Shown here: piece by piece, positions 49,194-63,785 of the stretch | Numbering within the stretch: position 1 is the stretch's first letter | Layout: each line of letters opens with the position of its first letter | Assembly: GCA_037127255.1 (NCBI GenBank) | Contig: JBANSL010000013.1 | Coordinates: 16,264,688 to 16,328,687, forward strand | DNA length: 64,000 nt | Reading direction: 5' to 3' | Source of the DNA: Persicaria tinctoria | Lineage: Eukaryota > Streptophyta > Magnoliopsida > Caryophyllales > Polygonaceae | Translations under genes and position numbers: made by a program | Notes under the pieces: model-generated | Seen by the model: only the letters and a program-made list of their open reading frames with translations | Database searches by the model: none | What the model was told of the DNA's origin: nothing

Positions 49194-52100
49194 TGTAAAA
49201 GCTCGGATTTTTAAATCCCAAGTCCTCGGAAAAAGAAAATCAAAATGAAATTTAAAGCAGAATTTAGCGGAAAAAATTTCTAGCTCGAACTTTGATTTCG
49301 TAAAATGGATTTCCAACCTAATTAAAATTTTGAAAGTTAACTTAAAATGGTAAACTTGATTCCCGGATTTTAAAATTCTAACTAATCGAAAGAGCGGGTT
49401 TCGGAAACTAGCTTTTGGAAATTCAAATTCTCGATTTGTGAACTACAATTCTTGTTTCTTTCTCTCATCTTTATCCAAAGCTCAACTAAATGATTCCTTT
49501 GTGATGTTTAAATGGGTGAAATTTCCTACCTAGTTTCCCTATGCCTATCAAGTCACAACACCTACGAAATGGCTTTGTTTTCTTTCTTTTTCTCACTCCA
49601 AACTTGCTCCTCCATATATGGCAATAGTCAAGCTTGCTTTCCCCTATGCTGCATCCCAAATCAGACCCATTCCAAGCAATTAAAATCTGATTCTGTGTTC
49701 ATTCACATCCACCACAAACAAGAAGTCCCAAACACCCCCCTAAGGTCTCTTCCTCCTCCATTCCACTCCCTTGCCGTGAGCACCTTCTCCACTGTCCAGC
49801 CTCTGTCACCACATTTTTGAACCACCATTCCACCACCACATCGCCACCACAGCCACCTTCGCCGATCACCACCACTGGAACCGCAGCCCCCACCCACACT
49901 CTTCCCTGTTTTGCCGAGAGGAGCACCCAAGCTCCACCACTCCTCCCCCCTTCCAACCAGTGCGCCACTAGCAGGAGCCCCCGCCTCCCTCGACGCCACA
50001 AAAAGCAGAAGCAGCAGCCGCCGGAGAGACCCGGAGACCGAGCGCCGCCCCCTTCAACCTTCTTCCCCTGTTCCCGATTTCAAATGGTAAGGACCTCCTT
50101 TCTCGCTCCTTTTCTCTCCTTCCACCTCCTAGTAGCACAAAGATGGAACTTTACACTCCTATCTCCCTTCCCAGATCAGGAGCAGTGTGTTTCCGACTCC
50201 GACGAGCCCCGAGCGGCTCCAATCGAACCTCCGACAACCTCGATCCCTCGGTGAGCACCCCTAGCCTCGCTTTAACTCCTTTTACCCGAGTTTCTGTGTG
50301 CTTTTGTCCTATTCTCGTTTCTCTAATCGAAATGACCGGAGAGTGAGAGAGGGAGCGCCGGAGAGAGAGAGAGCGGGATCGCTGGAGAGCGAATGGCGAG
50401 AACGAGATCGAGAGAGTGAGGGTGAGAGCGCGAGCTGTGCGAGAGTGCGAGGGTGTGGGAGGAGCGAGTCTATGAAACGAGGATGCCGGAGCGAGGAAGG
50501 GAGCCGACGCCGACGGGCTCTTCTCCTTCGAACAACAGTGTCTGAGGAACGGAGGAGGAAGAAGAAGCATGTGGGGTCCAGCTCGTGTCCACGCCAGCCC
50601 TGAGCCCCTTACCTTTTCCTTCTGAATTCGAAAACAGAAAAAGAGAATGGGTTGGGCTGGGCTAGAGTTGAGGGTTATGTGAAGGTTGGGCCTATTTTAA
50701 ATTCTGAAAGTATAAAATACTTGGGCCTATTTTTGCCTATCAAATGTGATTTTGGGTAATTCTTTAACAAAAGGTTCGGTTTTGGTCAATAAAATTAATT
50801 AAAGGGCGGTTTTGATAATTTATAAAAATAAGGAGGATCGGTATTAGATTTTATAAATACAAAGTCGGTTTTTAGTAATTTAGAAAGGGATGATTTTATT
50901 AAATGAAAATGGTAGGAGTTTTAAGGGATGGGAAATATTTTATAAAGGAAAATGGTATTTGAAATATTATATTATATTGTGTGAGATTTAAAATATAAAA
51001 TATTATTCTTGAGATTTAAAAATATAATATTATGGTGATTTAAAAATATGATATTAGGAGACTTGGATTTTAGAAAAAAAGAATTTGATGAACATTTTCC
51101 AAGGTCGGAAATTCTAACTAGTCGATTCGGATTTTAAAGCGGTTTCGGGACTAACTCGAGAATTATGTGGTCGATGACTAACTAGCATGCTTGATGTGAA
51201 TGATTGACTAATATCATGATTGGTGTGTACTAATGGTATGATTGATTGACTAATGGCATGATGAAGTGTTAGACTTGTGTATCGTTAATTTATGCTTTCG
51301 AGATATGATGGACTTGATATCTGTGATATGCGGATTATTATTGCGGATATATTGTGGCGAATACATGAATGTGGCTGAATGGAATGATGAAGGATGATAT
51401 GGTCTTGTGGAATGTGGCAATATGATGAATGGTTGAACTTGACGGAACGATGATTGCGATATGGTTGCTATTCTCGTTGAATGATATGCTTGAGTGCTTG
51501 GATGATTAGACGTAGACTTATATATGTGTTCTTATATGTATCTAGGTGATCTTTAATCTATCTTAATGCTTGCCTTGCTGTTCTGCACCGCCAGGTGAGT
51601 TCCTATATGAGCTCACTCAGATTCGAAAAGAGATCTCCCTTCTTGTAGCCATGTGCATACTAGGTGCTTGCATTCATAACAAAGCATGCCCTGTAGTATC
51701 CTGCTAGGATTGCACTCATGATTGAGCATTCGTTTACTCATTGCTTTTGTAAACAGAACGGCCGTTATCTGTGAAGTAACTAGAGTCGTTGCTAGGGTTA
51801 TAGGACGACCTAGTCTCATTGGGTCCCGTCCTGAGTCAATCGAGTCATGAACTTCCTTATATTATGAGATGCATGCGGGCTTTATTGTGGATACGGGTTG
51901 GGCATGCGTGCCACCCGATTATATGGAATGCATGCACGAGCTGGCCAGTCTCCGCCCTATCGGAAGGGGGTGGAGGTAGGAGAGGGATATACCACTTGGT
52001 ATTCGGTGCTAAGGCCTTATTATATTTATGCACTTGATCTTAGGGCCATGCTAGTGTGTTAATATTCCGCCTTGCATCTAGAAGCATCTTTATTAGGACT

Positions 52101-52579
52101 AGCGTGTGTATATGTCTACTTGTTTGGGATTATATTGCGTAGGGCTTCGATCTGACACCGCCCCGCATACATTTTTTTTAGGTTTGTTTTGCAGCATGAT
52201 TATTCCTTGTTTCCGTGACGTGGGAACTCTCTTGGGCGATCTCGAAGAAATGGTTTAACTCCACTAACATTGTATATTAAATTTCGATAAATACGCTTGT
52301 CGATTTGGTTTTGACTCGGCTCTGCCATGTCACCCTCTTGTATTACACCTTGATTCTACTATTTGCATGACTGTTGGTTTTCCACGCTTAGACTTATGAC
52401 AGGTACAGGGGACTTCCCCAGGGATTCCAACGATCCCTTCGAATTTTGGGTATGAAATCCCACTTTAAAATGTTAGAATAGAATTTCAAACCTTCAACCT
52501 GTACTCGGGGCGCAAGATCCTAACGAGGGGTTTCATTCCTCGAAACGTAACCCGGGAATCATAATCCCGGACCGTTACA
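49194..52579 (+). repeat. LARD 3' LTR
   Basis: Direct repeat of 40755-44141 with small indels and scattered substitutions, followed by the TAACA duplication. Confidence 0.95.
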
Positions 52580-52584
52580 TAACA

Positions 52585-54790
52585 TGAATGTGTTTAGAAC
52601 ACCCTTAAAAAGAAAACTACTCCAAGACTCCTAACTACAAAGTTCGAAGGTACATAAAGAACAAGAGGATGATATATAATATGCAATTAATCAACTTCAT
52701 ATTAATCTACTAATTATATTAATTACGAAACAAAACTCCCAAATATCTATATGTACGTGTATAAAGTAACAAATTGAAGTTAAAATTATTTTCTTTTATT
52801 TTAAAACAAGAAGTTACAAATTATTCTTAATTAGCAAAAACTAGATTTTACAACTAAATATTTCTTTTGCCTAAAAATTCAATTTATGAGGAAATTTTCA
52901 CTTTTCATAACAAAGGAAATTCAATTTTTATACAACTAAAAGTTTATATCAATAAAAAAAACTTTTCAATAAAAATGACCCGTCATTTATTAAAAATAAG
53001 TCAATATGTATTAACCAAAAATAACATTAGATAATAAACAAAACTATTTTTCTTTATTATAATATCTAAATTAAAATATTAAATCTGTTGTCTTTCCTTA
53101 ATTTTCTTATTTAGGCTTTTTTTAAATAAATACTTATTTAATTAATCTAATATGTAATCTAATTAATACTTACTTGATATGTTTTCTTAGCCTTATCTAG
53201 ATTTCATCTGGAGGGTAAGGTCAAATCTTAATTTTCATTTTCATTTTAATTAAGTAACAATATCGATCAACATAGCTATCAACTAACGCTTTTTTGAGTG
53301 TTTAATTTTATTTCCAATTTTTTTTTATTTAGCTTAATATCATGTCTCCATGGGAAGTTTGTTATAATTAACAACCAATAAGATTTTGTAAATCAATTTT
53401 CATAAACTTTAATGATCTTTAAAAAAAAATTGTTTATTAACTATAAAGGGTTATTAATCATATTTTAAAATTTGAAATTAAATTATGCTTATTTTCTAGA
53501 TAATCATCTTTTTTAAAGATTCATCAAATTTCATATTTTTATTGAAAAAGCAAAAACAAATCTAAAATTGAAATTTCAGTCTCAATCTTCATCTACATCA
53601 ATAATTAATCTAAGACTTCATTCTTATCTTATTGTTGAAAAATAATAATAAATTAAAGTTTTTGCCTAAATTGTTCAACGAATAGGCCATTCTATCAATG
53701 TTTCATAGGAATATATTACCTCCAAGATTTTCTTTCACATTGTAAGCATTAAGTTTTCTATTATTTTCAACATTTTCTTCTTATAACTATCGATTGGGCT
53801 ACTGCTTTTTTTTTCTTATTAGTAACTGTATTTTTAATTTGATTTCAATTTTTATGTTGCACAGGGTGAGTGAATGATTTTCATTTGCAATTTGTAATAG
53901 GCAATACTCCTTATAACATGCTCTCATCTACAATCCATGAAAGGTCTTGCCATCGTCTACTCTTCCAACATCAACCCCGACACATCCAAAGGGTCTGCAT
54001 ATCCAACTTCGACATCAAATAAAGACAATTGGACTCCACCATCATTTTCCTTTTCTCTTTATCTCTAGAAGCTATCAAATCCCAAATGATGGAATTTGCC
54101 TCCAAAATCTCAGTCATGTCTATCTACTACACTCTCGAAAACCCTAAAAAATGACTTCACTCCATCTTGCTCAAGCCACAATCCTGATCCCATAGCCATC
54201 GATCTCGCGTACAACTACACTGTAGTTTAGTTTATGATTCCTTGAATTGATGCATTTTGTTTTTCTTTCTCACTTCTGCACTATATTATGTATGAAGTAA
54301 TTATGACAAATTTGTTTATGATATATTTTCACACATCATTGTTTATCGAGCATGACTTTTTATTTCTATTAATGACTTCGGTCTATTTCTTTATACTTTT
54401 TTTGTATAAAATATTTGTTTAATTCTCAATAAATATTTTTTAAGCAATTTTATATAAACAATAATGCATATAACACTTAGAACTAATTTTGATTCGAATT
54501 AAGTAGTATTTTAAGCTTAACATTTTCCCAAATTTTGATTATCAATTATAAGTATGATAAAAGGATATTAAAACTAGAGTCACTTACATTTTGATGTGTT
54601 TTCACCACATTAGAATTTAAAATAGTATAATATAAATCGATCAAATTTGATCCAAATTTATAATTTGTGATTATTAAGAAAGCACATGTGTGTAAGGCAT
54701 ATGACAATAGCTAGTCACTTAAATTGTGATTAAAAAGATATTAATTTATAAAACATAATCGTATAAAATATTCATCCAATAAAACTATTA

Positions 54791-54826
<36 letters not shown>
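52585..54826. other. Helitron interior right of the LARD, no gene seen
   Basis: Very AT-rich. A short frame at 53947-54147 (CT-rich, MPSSTLPTSTPTH) lacks known features. No helicase or replication-initiator motif seen. Confidence 0.5.
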
Positions 54827-54830
<4 letters not shown>

Positions 54831-55203
54831 GTGCGCTCCGGTGAAAACCAAAATTGCGGTAAAAAATCATGAGGACTGGCTTTTTACCCTGGATCACTTG
54901 CTTTATAGCCCGGTTATGAATAGAACTGATCTATAAAGTCATAAATTTTAGCCCGGTTTTAAGCTATAAAGTCACTATATAATTTTAAAACATGAGTTTT
55001 TTAGCACGGTTTTTAGGCTTGACCGAACTATAAAGTCATTTGTTATTTTAAAATTAGAGTTTTTAGCACGGTTTTTAGGTTGAACCGAGTTGTAAAGTCA
55101 CCGTGTGATTGAGGTTTTTAGCACGGGTTTCAAATAAACCAAGCTATAAAGTAGTCATCACGGTTTTTACCACAATTTGAGGTTTTCACCGGAGTCAATC
55201 CCT
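54827..55203. mobile_element. TA-inserted MITE, 377 bp
   Basis: The left end AGGGGTGCGCTCCGGTGAAA and the right end, read on the minus strand, AGGGATTGACTCCGGTGAAA, extend to about 40 bases of inverted repeat (AAAATTGCGGTAAAAA against CAAATTGTGGTAAAAA). The left flank is a TA tract and the right flank is TATATATA. The interior is four degenerate copies of a unit containing TTTTTAGCACGGTTTTTAGG and GAACTATAAAGTCA. No coding capacity. MULE-like origin is inferred from type and target. Confidence 0.82.
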
Positions 55204-55607
55204 ATATATATCCTATAATATATTGGGCTCACCTAGCATTTTTTGAATGTGCAGTCCATTTAACAAAGTATTTGGTTCTACCTTTCGGCTTATTATGACA
55301 AAAAATATTTGTTTAATGTTCAAAAGTAACCAATCAAGTTACAAAAAAATTAGAAGGTGAAACAAAAAATTTAAAACACTCTCTACATAATTAGTTCATG
55401 CAATTGTGTCTATCTAGAAAGCTGAGACATTGGTGTTTTGCCATATATATTACATACTGTTATAATATATAAGCATTCTTTTTTCCAAATGAATATTATT
55501 TGGCTATATCATTTTCATATCATTATAATATTATAATATATCTAATATATAGTGTAAATAAGTTATGATAATATCTCTTAACCAATATAATATATTTTAC
55601 AAATCAT
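55204..55607. other. Helitron 3' interior
   Basis: AT-rich, non-coding DNA between the MITE and the terminal hairpin. Confidence 0.5.
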
Positions 55608-55634
55608 GTGCGTCACGCACGGGTACTGCGCTAG
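55608..55634 (+). other. Helitron 3' terminus
   Basis: A GTGCG/CGCAC stem with a three-base loop, then GGGTACTGCGCTAG with the element ending at CTAG before T. This is the expected Helitron stop signal and terminal CTRR. Confidence 0.78.
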
Positions 55635-55635
55635 T

Positions 55636-55800
55636 AATATCTTAATTTAGAATAATTTTTGATGATATGTCAATATCTCCTTAATTTAAGATTTTTCAAC
55701 TAATCACAAATTTCTCTTATTATTTCTTTTTCTTTTTCTCTTCATCTCTTTCATACATTTATATTTTTCCCTTTTATTTTTTATCCATTTACTAACCATT
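55636..55800. repeat. Repeat X, copy 2, uninterrupted (empty MULE site)
   Basis: Runs from TAATATCTTAATTTAG to ATCCATTTACTAACC without interruption, and the MULE target word TATATTTTT occurs once (55760-55768). It shares TTTTTGATGAT with the presumed Helitron 5' region, so repeat X may itself be an old Helitron end. Confidence 0.85.
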
Positions 55801-56129
55801 GGGTTTAATTTAAAATATTGAATTAAATCTAATGTCTACTATTAATCTATATTTAAATCTTTATATATTATAATAATAATAATCTATATCAATATAATAT
55901 CTTAATATAAAAACCTTTTTGATGAAGCCTAACTTTATGGTAATCATTTTTACCATTTTCTTAAAGATTTCAAGTCTGCCTTCATTATTTTATCATAACT
56001 TTTTATTAATATTTTATAATATTAATTTTCTATATATATATATTTATAAAAAATTTATTTATTAAAAATCGTGAAATGGCGCGGGGATTATACAAGTTGA
56101 TTATAAAGGTCGCAGCATACAAACTGCAT
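55801..56129. other. AT-rich spacer
   Basis: No coding or structural signal except a TCTTAATATAAAAACCTTTTTGATGAAGCC stretch near 55900 that loosely resembles the repeat X start. Confidence 0.45.
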
Positions 56130-56395
56130 TAAAAACGAAAGCGATCGCCCTTTGATCCGGAGTCCAGTGGGTTGTCGAAAATGGAATTGATATATCGACT
56201 TCGAAGGCGACTCACTCACGGTAATAAAGGTCATCAAGAACCAATGGCGTTGCCTATTGGAAATTGAAATGATCATCTCATATTCATTACGACAACTCTG
56301 ATCAATTAGAAACTGGGAAATTCTACACGTATATCCACCATTCGAGGAATGTGGTGGATGACAAGGTTGCACACCTTTACCACTGATTCCGAGAA
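56130..56395 (+). pseudogene. Degraded LINE RNase H fragment
   Basis: In shifting frames the plus strand reads VIKVIKNQW, LLEIEMIIS and NVVDDKVAHLYH. These blocks match, in order, AINAVKGVW, PWEIEMMIS and NCVADCLAHLG of the RNase H domain at 29432-29896. Stops and shifts make it dead. It is a solitary fragment lying downstream of the CRK gene. Confidence 0.6.
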
Positions 56396-56734
56396 AATTA
56401 GAAAAGTGGAAGCCTTACTGATCATACTGGTCTATATGACCTCATCAAAAAGGATATCCCGGTTGGCAGCTAGTCTGCATCGAACTTTTACCTTCATCAG
56501 CAAAAAATACAAATATAAAATTATTTGTAACGATCTTTTAACAATAGTCAATAATCAATATGTACACATGTGTTTGGGGGTGCTGTAGTCAGTCACAACA
56601 AGCAACACCTTCAATGATGGCAGCCAATGCGTTGGTGGCGATGGCTTCAGATAAGAGGTTCATTCGGAGTACAATAGCATACATACAAAAACCATCCCCT
56701 ACAGAACACTAGCATGATCCTCTTTAGTTTCCAC

Positions 56735-60490
<3,756 letters not shown>

Positions 60491-60630
60491 GATCGAATTG
60501 AAGTTGACACTATCTCATTTGACACTAGTGATATTTAAGGAATTTGTGAATGGAAGGTTGTATTCATATTTTTACTTTCCTCTTTTATTCATCGGCTCAC
60601 TTTTTATTTTTATTTTTATTTTTATTTTTA
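60491..60630 (-). promoter_or_regulatory. Immediate 5' flank of the CRK gene
   Basis: 140 bases between the CRK start and the neighbouring element. It includes CTTAAATATC on the minus strand at about 60530-60540, a weak TATA candidate. The left end (60600-60630) is a (TTTTTA)n tract. Confidence 0.35.
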
Positions 60631-60761
60631 GAGGAAATTTGGTGGTTTAGATCCTAGGGTGATTTTGGTAGAGTGCCCTTTTTTGAATATTCAATTAGGC
60701 ACTTAGCTCCTAAATCAATTTAATTAGTTTTGTCCTACACCCCTTCCCAATATGGTGGGTT

Positions 60762-60846
60762 GGTCAATAGTCAACCGTTTGACCATTGATCGGTCAACGG
60801 TTGACCATTGATCGGTCAACGTTGACCGGTACGGTCAACGTTGACC
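60762..60846. promoter_or_regulatory. Cluster of nine W-box cores near the CRK promoter
   Basis: TTGACC or TTGACT cores, counting both strands, lie at 60762, 60769, 60779, 60792, 60801, 60814, 60822, 60833 and 60841. They are arranged as nested GGTCAACG/GTTGACC palindromes. W-boxes bind WRKY factors. The cluster is 272-356 bases upstream of the CRK start codon, inside the neighbouring element's left end. Function is inferred from position and motif only. Confidence 0.6.
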
Positions 60847-60854
60847 AACCCATT

Positions 60855-61300
60855 TTGATGCCAATTTTTTTTTTTTAGTGATGCCATATTTTACCGTTTT
60901 GATGCCAAAATTTTACTATATTTTATTTTCACTTTGATGCCACTTTTTTAATGAAATGATTGGATGACACTTTTTTAATGTCACTTTTTTTTAAACATTG
61001 ATGACATTTTTTGTTTACAGTAATGTCACGTTGATCATTGATGCCATTTTTTTTTACTGTTAACGACAGATGCCACTTTTTTTTATGTCAATTTTTTGAT
61101 GATATTTTTTTTACCGTGATGCCATATTTTTGATGATATTTTTTCAAAGTAGTATTTTGATGACATTTTTTTCTTTACTGTGATGCCACTTTTTCAAAAT
61201 GGTATTTTGATGTCATTTTTATAATGTAATTATTTGATGCCATTTTTTTTAATCAAATCGATTGATGCCGCATGTTTTTAATTTAATCAATTGTATATCG
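60855..61300. repeat. TTGATGCCATTTTTT-type simple repeat
   Basis: The words TGATGCCA, TGATGACA and TGATGTCA followed by T-runs recur every 15-45 bases. Low-complexity, non-coding filler within the TIR-bounded element. Confidence 0.75.
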
Positions 61301-62978
61301 ATTTATTTTAATCGATTATACTTTCATTCACTGATGACACGTTTGTGATTACACTTCATTGATGCAATCACTTGTGGTGACATGTTCATTAAATTTTTAT
61401 TCATGGATGACATTTGTTATTACGCTTCATTAATCACAATTATTTATGGTGACAAATTTATATAATTGATGACATAAGAGCTTAAAACGTGGAATCAAAA
61501 TATTGTCACCTTATTGCACATATAAAAATACAAAGTCTTTGAAACTACGACATTAATATTGGTTGTCACCGATTTCATAGATGATTTGAATAATGAATAG
61601 AGTACTAATAACAAATTGAGGCCCCAAACAAACAAATATATGTGCAGATGACAAACCTAAAACAAACAGGGCTTTTTATAAAGGCAGCCAAATGAAAGCT
61701 GAAGCCCCAAACAATCCAACAAAAAAAAACAGACCCAAGACCAGAAAAACAACAGCCCGGGAAAATGAAAAGTGGAGACCATTTATACACAAAATAATTA
61801 AAATACACTTTCAGCAGACCCACAAATATGTGCAGAGAGAGTTGAGTTTTGGACATCAGCAAGGATCATTGATGTAGAAATGCGAAACCCGAGTTCTGGC
61901 GTAGTAAGTAGTAACGGAGGAGGTTCGACATCGACCATCTCTGCTAGTTCCACTGCCTTGGCTATGTCGTCGATAGTAAACCAACATCGACAAGGCGAAA
62001 CGAAGCCCAACAAAGCAACCGGCAAGCTGGGAAGAGGTGCGATCGACCATTGTTTCAAGTGTTTTAATTGCACCAATATATGTTTGTGTAGCCATATCTT
62101 AGAGTCAAAAGATGAAGACGATTCGAAAGCTAAAAACCCAAATTAATGACTTACTTGAAAAATGGATGTCATCATCAAGGAAGCAATGTTTGAGTGCACA
62201 ACTATTTGACTGCAATCTTCATAATCCATAACTAAAGCTTCTGTCCTCTCACTGCAAGCACCTTCAAAATCAGCCATAATTAGGATGATTCAATTCAAGT
62301 GCGTAGTTATGTTGTAAAGGATATATCCAATAATGTCAAGGGCAGTGAAAAGAAAATGAAGAGTTACATATTTCATCAATGAGTCTCTCAGTAGGAAAGC
62401 AAGAAGGAAAGGAATGGTTTAGCATTTAGAGTAGAACAAGAGGAGATTTAAGCTTTGCAGCCTGTCAAAGATAAAAATAAGAAAGAAAATCAAAATAAAT
62501 GGATATCTCTGAATACCAAACTTACATAGAGAGATGTTTACAAGGTTGATGCAAGTTTTACTCACCAATTTCCTGATACCCGAAGAAACATCCTGATCAA
62601 TAACCGTGAAATAATTAGAGGCTATGTGAAGTGTGAACCATCTAAAACCTAGTCCTAGTTGCAACTTGCAACCACACAAGAATAGTTCAATACTCTTTTA
62701 CTCTTTAGTTTAGTAGCAACATATAAATTCTTGCTTTCTATTAAGCAGGATTCCAAACTTGATGATGTTCTATATCCACTAATTCATATCAATTTTAACA
62801 CCGGATGTCATCGAAACTGTATGAGAAGAGCATTGCAACAATCAAAATCACAATTTTAAAGGGGGAAAAAACACACACACAATCACACATATAAACTCCA
62901 TTTGAATCTATCCTACAACTTCATCATATAGATAATTAGGCGCGCACCATACTTACCAATAAGCAAAGAAGCAAATGG
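61301..62978. other. Interior of the TIR-bounded element
   Basis: Only short frames without recognisable domains. 61860-62150 has a moderately GC-rich stretch open on both strands (Ser/Thr-rich plus-strand peptide) that could be captured exon sequence. Nothing else could be named. Confidence 0.4.
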
Positions 62979-63235
62979 TTACTGCTTCAAGAAGAGTAGC
63001 GCCTCCCTGAGTGCATCATTCTCAACAGGATTTCTCGCAAAAGGAGCCGTTGTAGGATCCAAATTCTGCCTCTCTTTTGTAATGAGACCCTACATTACAA
63101 GAATATTTTCTAGTTATAAACAAAAACAAACTCAATTCATCTAGGCATTTCATCGAACATCTTGGATGCAACTCTTACCTCACCCAATTCAAAGCTATTC
63201 AGCACCTTCAAATTTCTCAATCTTCCCCTAATTTC
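62979..63235 (-). pseudogene. Unidentified two-exon host-like coding fragment
   Basis: On the minus strand an open stretch, RGRLRNLKVLNSFELGE, ends at a GTAAGA donor (exon end 63179). After an 89-base intron with a TGTAG acceptor, it continues from 63089 as GLITKERQNLDPTTAPFA and NPVENDALREALLFLKQ to a TAA at 62979. The frame is kept across the splice and the peptide looks like real globular protein. I do not recognise the family. Upstream (63400-63850) is a CT-rich leader-like stretch, so a captured 5' gene part is possible; it could also be a small host gene. Confidence 0.4.
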
Positions 63236-63699
63236 CTCTCATTTCGAAAACCTAAAGATACACAAAGAGTACAATAGCAAGACGAATACATAAACAAGAA
63301 GAAAATGGAAGTAATTTCACAAAATTTGATGGAAGTGAGTAAATTGAAAACGCCCCATTCATGTTTTGATGGAAGTGAATCAGGTTCAAACTCAAATTAC
63401 ATTCGCCACAAACAATCATGAAAATAGGAGGAATTCATAAAATAGTGGAAATTGAGAATTAATGTGAAATTGAAGGAAGGGGGAGATTGAAATTGAGACT
63501 GAGACTGACAGGGGATATGTTCAATCAAAGGAGCAGCGACTTCGCGAAGGATATCAGGCGAAGATGAGAGAGAATCACGGTAAAAACCATACCTGCTCGT
63601 CGATGTTCCAACTTGAGACGTTCTTCCTTGTTCGGCGATTCGAGGCCGAGGTAAGGGCTGGCGCCCTTAATTGGGAGAAGGATAGCCGTCGGGAGAGAT

Positions 63700-63785
63700 A
63701 GAGAGCGGAGATTGAGAGAGGGGAAGATCGAAAATTGGAGATTGAGAGAGAGAGAGAGAGGTAGATCAGAGATTGAGAGAGAAGA
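63700..63785. repeat. GAGA-rich tract
   Basis: GATTGAGAGAGAGAGAGAG-type purine tract on the plus strand, a CT tract on the minus. It would lie in the leader of the coding fragment at 63235-62979. CT-rich leaders are common in plant genes. Confidence 0.7.

Larger units (their letters stand above)
40755..52579 (+). mobile_element. LARD-like LTR retrotransposon, 11.8 kb
   Basis: Two direct LTRs of about 3.39 kb (40755-44141 and 49194-52579) flank about 5.05 kb. The five bases TAACA stand before (40750-40754) and after (52580-52584) as target duplication. A methionine-tRNA primer site and a polypurine tract are in place. The internal part has no frame over about 110 codons and no Gag or Pol motif was seen. 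Long LTRs with a non-coding interior are the definition of a LARD, which must be moved by enzymes of a related element, probably Ty3/Gypsy. The LTRs are still very alike, so insertion is recent compared with its host repeats. Confidence 0.93.
40130..55634 (+). mobile_element. Non-autonomous Helitron, expanded by nested elements
   Basis: The proposed 5' end TCTAATATAATACTAAAGC follows an A (40129). The 3' end has an 11-16 base hairpin, GTGCGTCACGCAC, then GGGTACTGCGCTAG, followed by T (55635). A|T target, TC start, hairpin and CTAG end are the Helitron hallmarks. No Rep/helicase gene is seen. Without the LTR element and the MITE it would be about 3.3 kb. The 3' end is well supported; the 5' end rests on its TC start and similarity to known ends, and pairing of these two ends is inferred. 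Confidence 0.5.
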
